Both the position numbers and the translations under genes were made by a program. A stretch of 9,174 nucleotides of DNA from Anaerolineaceae bacterium (GTDB taxonomy: Bacteria; Chloroflexota; Anaerolineae; JAAYZQ01). A model generated the notes under the pieces. It saw only the letters and a program-made list of their open reading frames with translations, ran no database searches and had not been told where the DNA came from. Shown piece by piece: positions 1 to 6,382 of this stretch; positions within the stretch are counted from its first letter, which is position 1; the number at the start of each line of letters is the position of its first letter. The DNA lies in assembly GCA_012514775.1 (NCBI GenBank), contig JAAYZQ010000557.1, positions 1 to 9,174 on the forward strand. The letters run 5' to 3'.

Positions 1-953
1 CCGCTGAGACCCACCGCCTTGGCCGCCTCCACCTGGCCCCGGGGAATGGATTGCAGCCCACCCCGGATGTTCTCGGCCATGTAGGCCGCGGCGAAAAAGG
101 TCATGGCGGCCATGGCCCGCAACACCCGGTCGAGGCGCACGTCGGGCGGCAGGAACAGGGGCAGGATCAGGGAGAACATGAACAGGATCGTCACCAGCGG
201 CACGCCGCGCACCAGCTCGATGAACAGCGTACAAAAGATCTTGAGCACCGGCAGCGAGCTCTGCCGGCCCAGGGCCAGCAGCACGCCGATGGGAAACGAG
301 GCGACGATGCCCACCAGGGCCAGCAGGAAGGTGAGGAGCAGGCCACCCCACATGCCCGTCTCCACCCTGGGCAACAGGCTGCTGCCCGAAAAACCGGAGA
401 GCAGGACAAAGGTCAGCACCAACGACACCAGCCACAGGATGGCCAGCAGCCGCGATTTTAGCACGCCCCGCCTGCCCACGGCGTAGCCGGCCATCACCAG
501 GGCCGGATAGGAGGCGAACCCCAGCCGGATGCTGAGGTCCAGCGGGTCCTCGTTGACGCGATAGAGGTCCATGGGCAGCAGGGCGATGACGGCAAAGCCC
601 ACGGCCAGGGCCAGGGCAAAGGTGCGCACGGTGCCGCCCCACACGCCCCAGCTCAGCCCCATGAGCAGCGAGGTCATGGCCAGGATGAGGCCCACGCGCC
701 ACAGCTCTGAGGTTGGATACTGGCCCACGGCAAAGAGGCGCAGGCTGTGGGCCACGGGTGTCCAGTCGGCCGTGACAAACACCCAGGTAAAGATGCCCCT
801 CAGCAGGAAAAAGAGCACGACGGCGGTGACGATGGTCAGGATGCTGTTGAACCAACCGTGGAACAGGTTCTTCTTGATCCACTCCAGCGGCTTGAGCGGC
901 GCGGGCGGTCGCGAAACGGTCGAGTCCGCTGCGGTCAGGTCTGTCGTAGCCAT
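1..953 (-). CDS. aapM: general L-amino-acid ABC transporter permease, AapM/BztC-like (C-terminus cut by window edge)
   Basis: Second membrane subunit of a type I amino-acid importer; with AapQ it forms the channel that takes substrate from the AapJ binding protein. I read 317 codons from ATG at 953-951 to the window edge without a stop. The frame shows a cytoplasmic N-tail, a first hydrophobic segment (about residues 38-58), further hydrophobic segments at about 86-127, 145-160, 168-187 and 201-228, and the conserved FIELVRGVPLVT stretch (244-255). It ends inside the EAA loop that contacts the ATPase (QVEAAKAVGLS, 307-317, with E309-A310-A311). The family is near 380-400 residues, so about 70 residues are missing. 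The start lies 2 nt after the aapQ stop, with GGAG 8 nt upstream inside aapQ, so translation is probably coupled. Seen: motifs and spacing. Inferred: exact substrate range. Confidence 0.88.
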   Translation of the reverse strand, partial: MATTDLTAADSTVSRPPAPLKPLEWIKKNLFHGWFNSILTIVTAVVLFFLLRGIFTWVFVTADWTPVAHSLRLFAVGQYPTSELWRVGLILAMTSLLMGLSWGVWGGTVRTFALALAVGFAVIALLPMDLYRVNEDPLDLSIRLGFASYPALVMAGYAVGRRGVLKSRLLAILWLVSLVLTFVLLSGFSGSSLLPRVETGMWGGLLLTFLLALVGIVASFPIGVLLALGRQSSLPVLKIFCTLFIELVRGVPLVTILFMFSLILPLFLPPDVRLDRVLRAMAAMTFFAAAYMAENIRGGLQSIPRGQVEAAKAVGLS

Positions 954-955
954 GA

Positions 956-2149
956 TCAGCGCTCCACCAGGCGCACGCGCCGGTTATAGATGTTCATGAT
1001 GACCGACGTGACGATGCTGATGGCCAGGTAACAGGCCATCATCAGCACAAAGACCGGCACCGCCCGCCCGGCCTGGTTGATGGTCGTCTTGCCCACGAAA
1101 AAGAGGTCGGGGTAGCCCACCAGGACCGCCAGGCTCGAGTTCTTGGCCAGGTTGAGGTATTGGCTGATGAGGGGCGGGATGATGATCCGCAGGGCCTGGG
1201 GAAAGACGACCAGCCGCAGCACCGAAATGGGACCCAGGCCCAGGGCGCGGGCGGCCTCGAACTGGCCCTTGTGTACGGCCTGGATGCCCGCCCGCACCAC
1301 TTCGGCGATAAAGGCCCCGGTATAGATCACCAGGCCGGCCAGCAGCGCCGCGAACTCGGGGGTCAGGTTCAGGCCGCCCTGGAAGTTAAAGCGGCCCAGC
1401 TCGGGCACCGTCTTTTGCAGCGGGCTGGCGCCCACCACCAACCAGCCGATGGCCGGCAACCCCAGCAACACCGCCAGCGAGGTGGCCAGGGGGTAGGTGG
1501 AGCGCCCGGTGTGGATCTGGTAGCGAATCAGGACGCGATGCAGCACTCCCGACAGGATCACGCCGGCCGCCACGAAAATCATCCAGGTGCCAAAGGTGGC
1601 CGTCGGCTCGGCCCAGACCGAATAGAGGCCACGCTGGCTGAGATAGACCGGTCCGGGCAGCGTCATGCTTTCCTGCACGGAGGGAAGCTGTTGAAAGACG
1701 GCAAAATACCAGAAAAAGAGCTGTACGGCCAGGGGTACGTTGCGAATGATCTCGATATAGGTGCCGGCCAGCTTGTTCACCAACCAGTTGGTGGACAGCC
1801 GGCCCAGGGCGACCACGACGCCCACTATGGTGGTCAGGACGATGCCCACCAGCGACACGCGGAGCGTGTGCAGCAGGCCGATGAAAAAGGCATAGCCAAA
1901 GGCGCGGGAGGGGTCGTAGGGCAAGACCGACTCGGGCAGGGGAAAGCCCGCCGCGTCGTCCAAAAAGTCGTAGCCCAGGCCCAGGCCCCGGCTATCGGCT
2001 GCTTCCAGCACGTTGCCGACGAAAAAGACGACAAAGCCGACAATGGCGATGGCAGAGACGATCTGCGCGAACCATTGCAGGACCACGACGTCCCGCCACA
2101 GTGGCACACCGCGGCGATAGAGGAACCGCGTCAAGGATGCTTGGCTCAT
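956..2149 (-). CDS. aapQ: general L-amino-acid ABC transporter permease, AapQ/BztB-like
   Basis: Full-length 397-residue inner-membrane subunit of the amino-acid importer, partner of AapM. The length and layout fit AapQ/BztB rather than the short HisM/GlnP permeases. There is a first membrane segment at about 29-48, a long extracytoplasmic insert (about 49-85), then the permease core beginning at the LLHTLRVSLVGIV stretch (92-104), with EIIRNVPLAVQLFFWY at 133-148. A second large insert (about 155-255) splits the domain, as is usual in this subfamily. The EAA loop that docks on the ATPase is FEAARALGLG (297-306). ATG at 2149-2147 is preceded by an AGGGG element about 13 nt away, which is a loose fit. 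Upstream is aapJ with a 114-nt gap carrying a strong stem-loop; downstream aapM follows after 2 nt. Confidence 0.92.
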   Translation of the reverse strand: MSQASLTRFLYRRGVPLWRDVVVLQWFAQIVSAIAIVGFVVFFVGNVLEAADSRGLGLGYDFLDDAAGFPLPESVLPYDPSRAFGYAFFIGLLHTLRVSLVGIVLTTIVGVVVALGRLSTNWLVNKLAGTYIEIIRNVPLAVQLFFWYFAVFQQLPSVQESMTLPGPVYLSQRGLYSVWAEPTATFGTWMIFVAAGVILSGVLHRVLIRYQIHTGRSTYPLATSLAVLLGLPAIGWLVVGASPLQKTVPELGRFNFQGGLNLTPEFAALLAGLVIYTGAFIAEVVRAGIQAVHKGQFEAARALGLGPISVLRLVVFPQALRIIIPPLISQYLNLAKNSSLAVLVGYPDLFFVGKTTINQAGRAVPVFVLMMACYLAISIVTSVIMNIYNRRVRLVER

Positions 2150-2212
2150 GATAATGGCCCGTCCCCTATTCTATCAAAAACCAACCGTCGTAAGGGCGCT
2201 GACACGCGCCCC

Positions 2213-2253
2213 GGGGAGCGCAGCCCGGCCAGGGGGAGGCCAGGCTGCGCCCC
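2213..2253 (-). promoter_or_regulatory. intercistronic stem-loop between aapJ and aapQ
   Basis: On the minus strand the RNA can fold a stem of about 16 pairs: GGGG/CCCC, CGCAGCC/GGCTGCG, a U-G wobble and GGCC/GGCC, with a CU bulge and a 7-nt loop. The flanks add a further imperfect GCG-rich extension. It starts 10 nt after the aapJ stop. There is no T-run right after it (a TTTTT lies about 33 nt further on), so it is not a clean intrinsic terminator. In binding-protein-dependent transport operons such loops commonly protect the binding-protein mRNA and lower permease expression; that role here is inferred. Confidence 0.6.
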
Positions 2254-2263
2254 AGCGCGTCGA

Positions 2264-3400
2264 CTACCGGAGCGGCACCGCGTACAGCAGGCCGCCCTCG
2301 GTCCAGAGATTGTTCAGCCCACGATCCAGCGTAAACGACAGGCCGTTAGGCCCCATGTACCGATCGTAGATCTCCCCATAATTGCCCATGGTGCGGATCA
2401 CGTTCGCCGCGAAATCGGTGGCCATTCCCAGGTCTTCCTGGCCAAAGCTGCCCTCGACGCCCATGAAGCGCAACACCTCGGCGTTCTCGCTGGCGCTCAT
2501 ATCGTCCACGTTCTGCGAGTTGATGCCCAGCTCCTCGGCATAGATCAGCGCCCACATGGTCATCTTGACAATGTCGAACCACTGCTCGTCGCCGGCCGGC
2601 ACCGCGGGGGTCAGCGGTTCCTTGGACATGGTGACGTCCAGGAGCACGTGCTCGTCGGGGTCCGTGAAACCGCTGCGCACGGCGGCCAACTGCGACTTGT
2701 CGCTGGTGGCGGCGTCGCACCGGCCGTCCTGGTAGGCGCTATAGACTGCCGACGTGTCCTCGAAGGTGACCGCCGTAAACTCCAGGCCTCGCTGGCGGAA
2801 TGCGTCGGCCAGGTTCAACTCTGTCGTGGTGCCCGTGGTGACGCACACCGTGGCACCATCCAGGTCCTCCAGGGTGGTAAAGCCGCTGTCGGCCCGGACC
2901 ATCATTCCCTGGCCGTCGTAGAACATGATCTGGGTGAAATTGCCCCATTGGGTTTCGCGGGTGGTGGTCCAGGTCATGTTGCGAGCCACCATGTCCACCT
3001 CGGCGTTTTGCAGCGCCGGACCGCGATCCGCGGCCTGGATGGCGACAAACTCGACTGCCTCGGGATCGTTGAACATGGCCACAGCCACCGCGCGGCACAA
3101 GTCAATGTCAAAGCCGACGTTCCGTCCATCGGCATCCAGGTAGCCAAAACCCGGAAGGCTGGTGTGGACCCCACAGACGACTCGACCCCGGGAGCGGACG
3201 GCATCCAGGATTCTGCCCGTGGCCGCCGGCGCCTGAGCTGCCGGGGCGGCCGTCGGGCAGGGCGGGCATTCGCCCGCTTCGGGGCATTCGGGACACGGCG
3301 GACACTCGTTGGCATCCTGCGTGGTGCCGTTACAGCCGGCCAGCACCAGGCTTAGCAGGATCAGCAAACTGACCACAGCCGAAAAGGACTTAACCTTCAC
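2264..3400 (-). CDS. aapJ: general L-amino-acid-binding lipoprotein, AapJ/BztA-like
   Basis: Extracytoplasmic solute-binding component (SBP family 3) that delivers amino acids to AapQM. The product is 378 residues. It has a lipoprotein signal with a KVK n-region, a hydrophobic core at 8-20 and lipobox LAGC at 20-23, so C23 should be lipidated. Residues 31-62 form a Cys/Pro then Ala/Pro linker. The binding domain starts near GRVVCGVHTSLPGFG (71-85). It carries the AapJ-type RNMTWTTTRETQWG stretch that is close to the RNTTWTLTRDT signature, and KEPLTPAV..GDEQWFDIV further on. The start codon is GTG at 3400-3398, chosen because AAAGGAGG sits 8 nt upstream and the signal peptide begins directly. 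It is first in the importer operon, behind a promoter at 3617-3645 and a leader of about 210 nt. The five-cysteine linker is odd (see findings). Family certain; precise amino-acid preference not readable. Confidence 0.93.
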   Translation of the reverse strand: MKVKSFSAVVSLLILLSLVLAGCNGTTQDANECPPCPECPEAGECPPCPTAAPAAQAPAATGRILDAVRSRGRVVCGVHTSLPGFGYLDADGRNVGFDIDLCRAVAVAMFNDPEAVEFVAIQAADRGPALQNAEVDMVARNMTWTTTRETQWGNFTQIMFYDGQGMMVRADSGFTTLEDLDGATVCVTTGTTTELNLADAFRQRGLEFTAVTFEDTSAVYSAYQDGRCDAATSDKSQLAAVRSGFTDPDEHVLLDVTMSKEPLTPAVPAGDEQWFDIVKMTMWALIYAEELGINSQNVDDMSASENAEVLRFMGVEGSFGQEDLGMATDFAANVIRTMGNYGEIYDRYMGPNGLSFTLDRGLNNLWTEGGLLYAVPLR

Positions 3401-3468
3401 CGTTTCCTCCTCCTTTGAGTAATGGCTTTAGGCAGCGACACGAACCACGCGACGATGGTAAGTGGCAA
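3397..3468 (-). CDS. possible 23-residue leader peptide overlapping the aapJ start
   Basis: A TTG-initiated frame reads LPLTIVAWFVSLPKAI then TQRRRKR and stops at TGA, whose T and G lie within the aapJ GTG codon (GTGA overlap). Directly in front is AAAGGAGGTGA, a near-perfect complement of the 16S rRNA 3' end, but it is only 3 nt from TTG, shorter than usual. The aapJ ribosome binding site lies inside this frame, so its translation could open or block that site. A six-codon frame (ATG at 3489-3487, MLQERR, stop TGA at 3471-3469) ends exactly in front of the TTG. Neither has homology I recognise; they may be chance frames around a strong but unused ribosome binding site. Confidence 0.25.
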   Translation of the reverse strand: MPLTIVAWFVSLPKAITQRRRKR

Positions 3469-3612
3469 TCACCTCCTTTCCTGCAGCATTCACCTGTGAC
3501 CGATACACGAACGTAGCCAGGTTGGGCGATGCCTTCGACGTCGAAGGCAGCCCGTATCAAGGGGACTGACCAGCGAGCAGTAATCTGGTGAACCTCGTGC
3601 TCGCGACGATGG
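3448..3612. repeat. pair of 11-bp direct repeats in the aapJ leader
   Basis: CGCGACGATGG occurs at 3448-3458 and again at 3602-3612, 154 bp apart. The distal copy covers the predicted transcription start and the proximal copy lies about 50 nt before the aapJ start codon. They could be paired protein sites or a trace of an insertion; chance is not excluded for 11 bp in a 290-bp region. Confidence 0.35.
3530..3549. repeat. perfect 20-bp palindrome in the aapJ leader
   Basis: TGCCTTCGACGTCGAAGGCA reads the same on both strands, with a C|G centre. GGGC at 3524-3527 and GCCC at 3550-3553 can extend it past a 2-nt GA bulge. It lies about 60-80 nt downstream of the predicted aapJ transcription start. 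The centre CpG and 20-bp size resemble a dimeric repressor operator (LacI or TetR style); as RNA it would be a stable hairpin. No T-run follows on either strand, so it is not an intrinsic terminator. Which role applies cannot be decided from sequence alone. Confidence 0.6.
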
Positions 3613-3616
3613 CTAA

Positions 3617-3645
3617 ATTATAACACAGTTGCTTTTGGGGTGCAA
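3617..3645 (-). promoter_or_regulatory. sigma-70-type promoter for the aapJQM operon
   Basis: On the minus strand TTGCAC (3645-3640) and a perfect TATAAT (3622-3617) are separated by 17 bp. Transcription would start near 3610 and run into aapJ after an untranslated leader of about 210 nt. The region is clearly AT-richer than its surroundings. It lies 44-72 nt downstream of the creatininase-family gene, so the importer can be transcribed separately from that operon. Confidence 0.7.
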
Positions 3646-3650
3646 CTGTG
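3624..3650. promoter_or_regulatory. inverted repeat over the aapJ -35 region (candidate operator, possible terminator hairpin)
   Basis: CACAGTTGC (3624-3632) and GCAACTGTG (3642-3650) are perfect 9-bp arms around a 9-nt centre. The right arm contains most of the -35 hexamer and the left arm fills the spacer up to the -10, so a protein bound here would touch RNA polymerase directly; repression is the simpler reading. The same repeat lies 39 nt beyond the stop of the upstream creatininase-family gene, and its hairpin is followed by TTATAATTTA on the minus strand, so it could also end that transcript weakly. Confidence 0.55.
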
Positions 3651-3688
3651 GTCTGTAACCCTTTATATGTCTATTGGCCCGGCCGGGC

Positions 3689-4420
3689 TTATAGATCGGG
3701 GCGCATGCCGGACAGGACGCGCTCGTAGGCGGCGACGGCCGCCGACAGGGCAGCCTCGCCAAGCTCGGCCGAGGCGCGCCGTGGATCGCCGCCGATGACG
3801 CCGTGGGGATAGTGCTCCAGGAAAACCTGCCTGGTCAGGAACAGGCCCCGGGGCGCGTCGGGGCTATGGTCCGCGCGCTCCAGGTGTACCGCGTCGGGCC
3901 GGATGGCCAGCACCGCCGAGGTCTCGCTGGGGTCGGCGTGCCCCGCGGCCACGCCCGGCAGGCCCTCGGCAAAGACGGCCTCGACCTCGGGCTCGTGCCA
4001 CCAATGGCCCACCCGCACTTCCAGCCCGTTCAGCTCGTTCAGGACTTCGACGAGGGCCACCTGGATGGAAGCCGCGTTGCCGCCGTGGCCGTTGAGGAGG
4101 AGCACGTGGCGAAAGCCGTGGCCGTAGGCGCTCTCCAGGAGGTCGATGAGGATGGAGGTGAGGGTGTCGGGGCGCAGGCTCAGGCTGCCGGGAAAGCCCA
4201 GGTGGTGGAGCGACATGCCATAGTTCACCGGCGGCGCCAGGAGCACACCGGTGCGGTCGCTGAGCCGGCGGGCCACCTCCCACGGCTGCCAGACGTCGCT
4301 GCCAAAGGCCATGTGGCGGCCGTGTTGCTCGGTGCTGCCCACCACCAGGATCAGGCGGTCATCCCGGCCCAGGTACTCCTGGACGTCGGGCCAGCCTAGC
4401 TCTTCGAGAAGCAGTGCCAT
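3689..4420 (-). CDS. creatininase-family metal-dependent amidohydrolase
   Basis: Cytoplasmic metallo-hydrolase of the creatininase fold, a family covering creatinine amidohydrolase, formamidopyrimidine-ring hydrolases and MftE-type peptidases. The product is 243 residues, normal for the family. Metal-site motifs are in order: GSTEQHG (28-34, giving E31 and H33), D42 in GSDVW, LLLNGHGGN (107-115, H112), and HADPSETSAVLA (161-172, E166). The NGHGGN form, instead of the GHxEN form I know from true creatininase, argues against creatinine as substrate; the substrate cannot be named. ATG at 4420-4418 has AAAGGAGG 8 nt upstream, an excellent site. The gene follows nadD by 36 nt and is probably last in the obg operon. 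A GCCCGGCCGGGC palindrome directly follows the TAA stop. Confidence 0.87.
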   Translation of the reverse strand: MALLLEELGWPDVQEYLGRDDRLILVVGSTEQHGRHMAFGSDVWQPWEVARRLSDRTGVLLAPPVNYGMSLHHLGFPGSLSLRPDTLTSILIDLLESAYGHGFRHVLLLNGHGGNAASIQVALVEVLNELNGLEVRVGHWWHEPEVEAVFAEGLPGVAAGHADPSETSAVLAIRPDAVHLERADHSPDAPRGLFLTRQVFLEHYPHGVIGGDPRRASAELGEAALSAAVAAYERVLSGMRPDL

Positions 4421-4456
4421 GGGGTTTTCCTCCTTTAACGTTGCGCCCGGCCCGGG

Positions 4457-5071
4457 TTACGTTTCCCCGTCCCGGTACAGGCCATGCTCCCGGATATAAT
4501 CCTCCACCGCCTGGGGCACGAGAAAGGAGATGGGGCGGCCGTCGCGGACACGGGCCCGCAGGTCGGTGGACGAGATCTGGAGCAGGGGCATGTCGACGCG
4601 ATGGAGGTGCCCGCCCAGGCCCGGCAGGCGCGCCTCCAGGGCCGCCATGTCGACGGGGGCGCCGGGCCGCTCGACGACGGCCAGGTCGGCCAGGGCCACG
4701 ATGCCCTCGGGCTGGCGCCAGGTAGACAGCTCGGCCAGCGAGTCGGTGCCGACGATAAAAAAGAACCGGGCCTCCGCTCCCCAGCGCTCGCGGAGGATGG
4801 TGAGGGTCTGCACGCTATAGTGCGGCCCTGGCCGCTCCACGTCTACCAGCGAGAGCTGAAAGCCCGGCCTGCCGGCGATGGCCAGCGACACCATGGCCAC
4901 GCGGTGGGACGCCGCCGAAATGGGCTGCGCCGGCTTGTGGGGCGGGTTCCCGGCCGGCACAAAGAGGACACAGTCCAGGGCCAGGGCATGGAGAGCCTCC
5001 TGGGCGGCTACGAGGTGGGCGTGATGGATGGGGTCAAAGGTGCCGCCCAGGACCCCGACGCGCCGGCTCAC
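4457..5071 (-). CDS. nadD: nicotinate-nucleotide adenylyltransferase NadD
   Basis: Transfers AMP from ATP to nicotinate mononucleotide to give deamido-NAD, the step before NAD synthetase, in the cytosol. The 204-residue product is of normal size. Nucleotidyltransferase motifs: GGTFDPIHHAH (9-19; the HxGH-type motif reads H16-H-A-H19, with Ala in place of the usual Gly), FFFIVGTDSL (103-112), and ISSTDLR (166-172) near the C-terminus. The same frame stays open upstream to 5569, but that extension lies wholly across obg and has no sense. I chose GTG at 5071-5069 because GGAG lies 8 nt before it and it starts 2 nt after the obg stop; GTG at 5080-5078 is an alternative. Translation is probably coupled to obg. 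Confidence 0.93.
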   Translation of the reverse strand: MSRRVGVLGGTFDPIHHAHLVAAQEALHALALDCVLFVPAGNPPHKPAQPISAASHRVAMVSLAIAGRPGFQLSLVDVERPGPHYSVQTLTILRERWGAEARFFFIVGTDSLAELSTWRQPEGIVALADLAVVERPGAPVDMAALEARLPGLGGHLHRVDMPLLQISSTDLRARVRDGRPISFLVPQAVEDYIREHGLYRDGET

Positions 5072-5073
5072 TC

Positions 5074-6333
5074 CTACCACTCCAGCTCTCGCTCGCCGAT
5101 GCGCACCAGGTCTCCCGGCCGGACGCCCGCCTCCTCCAGGGCCGCTTCCACGCCCATGGCCCGCAGTTGCCGCTGAAAGCGCGCCACCGCCTCGGGGATC
5201 ATGAAGGGGGTCATGGCCGCCACCCGCTCCACGCGGACGCCGCGCACCCGCCAGGCGCCGGCCTCGCGCTCGATGGTAAAGGCCTCTTCCGATTCCGCCG
5301 GGCGCAGGACGGCCGGCTCCAGGTGCATCTCGGCGGGGGGCGGCAGCGACTGGAGAAGCTCGTAGGCGCGGCGTATCAGCTCGCGGACCCCCTGGCCCGT
5401 GACGGCCGAGATGGCATAGACCTCCAGCCCCCGCTCCTGCATGGCTTCCTGCACCAGGGGCCACCACGCCTGGGCATCGGGCAGGTCCATCTTGTTGAGG
5501 ACCACGACCTGCGGCTTGCCGCCAAGGTGCCCGCCGAACTGCTCCAGCTCGGCGTTGATGGCCTGCCAATCGGCCAGCGGATCGGTCGCGGCGCCGTCCA
5601 GGAGGTGGATCAGCAGCCGGGTGCGCTCCACGTGGCGCAGGAACTGGTGGCCCAGGCCCGCCCCCTCGCTGGCCCCCTCGATGAGCCCCGGGACGTCGGC
5701 CATGACAAAGGTGGCATAGTCGTCCAGTTGGACGACCCCCAGGTTGGGCTGCAGCGTGGTAAAGGGATAGTCGGCGATCTTGGGCCGGGCGGCGCTCACC
5801 ACGGACAGGAGGGTACTCTTGCCGGCGTTGGGCACGCCGATGACGCCCACGTCGGCAATGATCTTGAGCTCCAGGCGCAGCCAGCGCTCCTGGCCCGGCT
5901 CGCCGTGCTCGGCCACCCGCGGCGTCTGGTTCGTGGACGAAGTAAAGGCGGCGTTGCCCCGCCCCCCGCGCCCGCCCTTGGCGACCACCGCCCGCTGGCC
6001 CTCGTCCAACAGGTCGGCCACCAGCTCGCCCGTGCCGGCGTCATAGATCACCGTGCCGGGCGGCACGGGGATCAGCAGATCCTCGCCGCTCTTGCCCTGC
6101 TGGTTCTTGCCGCTGCCACGCCCGCCGGCCTCGGCCTTGAAGTGTACCCCGTGCTTGAAGCGAACCAGCGTGTTCAGGCTCGCGTCCACCACGACATAGA
6201 CGTCGCCCCCGGAGCCGCCGTTGCCACCGCTCGGCCCGCCAAAGGGCACGTACTTCTCGCGGCGAAAGGCGATGGAGCCATCGCCGCCGTCGCCCCCCTT
6301 GACATAGATCTTGACTTCGTCAAAAAACGTCAC
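5074..6333 (-). CDS. obg: GTPase Obg (CgtA), large-subunit ribosome assembly factor
   Basis: Essential GTP-binding protein acting in 50S maturation and growth or stress control. The 419-residue product has the full three-part form. The glycine-rich Obg fold is at about 1-159 ([20 protein letters not shown]). The G domain at about 160-330 has G1 GVPNAGKST (166-174), G2 T192-T193 in [12 protein letters not shown]3 DVPGLIEGA (213-221), G4 NKMD (280-283) and G5 SAV (309-311). A C-terminal OCT domain follows at about 345-419. The OCT tail is present in some phyla only, including Firmicutes and Chloroflexi. The start is GTG at 6333-6331, giving the normal [15 protein letters not shown]-terminus, with GGAAGG about 5 nt upstream. 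It is preceded by the PA14 gene (49-nt gap) and followed by nadD (2-nt gap). Confidence 0.97.
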   Translation of the reverse strand: MTFFDEVKIYVKGGDGGDGSIAFRREKYVPFGGPSGGNGGSGGDVYVVVDASLNTLVRFKHGVHFKAEAGGRGSGKNQQGKSGEDLLIPVPPGTVIYDAGTGELVADLLDEGQRAVVAKGGRGGRGNAAFTSSTNQTPRVAEHGEPGQERWLRLELKIIADVGVIGVPNAGKSTLLSVVSAARPKIADYPFTTLQPNLGVVQLDDYATFVMADVPGLIEGASEGAGLGHQFLRHVERTRLLIHLLDGAATDPLADWQAINAELEQFGGHLGGKPQVVVLNKMDLPDAQAWWPLVQEAMQERGLEVYAISAVTGQGVRELIRRAYELLQSLPPPAEMHLEPAVLRPAESEEAFTIEREAGAWRVRGVRVERVAAMTPFMIPEAVARFQRQLRAMGVEAALEEAGVRPGDLVRIGERELEW

Positions 6334-6382
6334 GCATGCCTTCCCGTCTGCAAGGCCGTCGCCTTACAAGGCCGTGGCCCGC

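Noticed and set aside
1160..3355. 731-codon open frame on the plus strand, the longest in the window
   Set aside because: It runs antisense through aapQ and aapJ and across their intergenic gap. The protein is low-information (rich in H, Q, G, R) with no domain; it reflects the high third-position GC of the genes below it.
3401..3688. A known amino-acid riboswitch in the aapJ leader
   Set aside because: The leader is long and structured, but I do not recognise the conserved core of the glycine, lysine, SAM or glutamine classes.
5072..5569. Upstream extension of the nadD frame
   Set aside because: It lies wholly within obg in another frame, with composition unlike a real domain; the NadD motif begins directly after GTG at 5071.
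6334..6382. Short stem AAGGC-CGTC-GCCTT and a CAAGGCCGT direct repeat between the PA14 gene and obg
   Set aside because: Arms are only 5 bp and the direct repeat is 9 bp; there is no T-run and no promoter hexamers, so I do not call a terminator or promoter.
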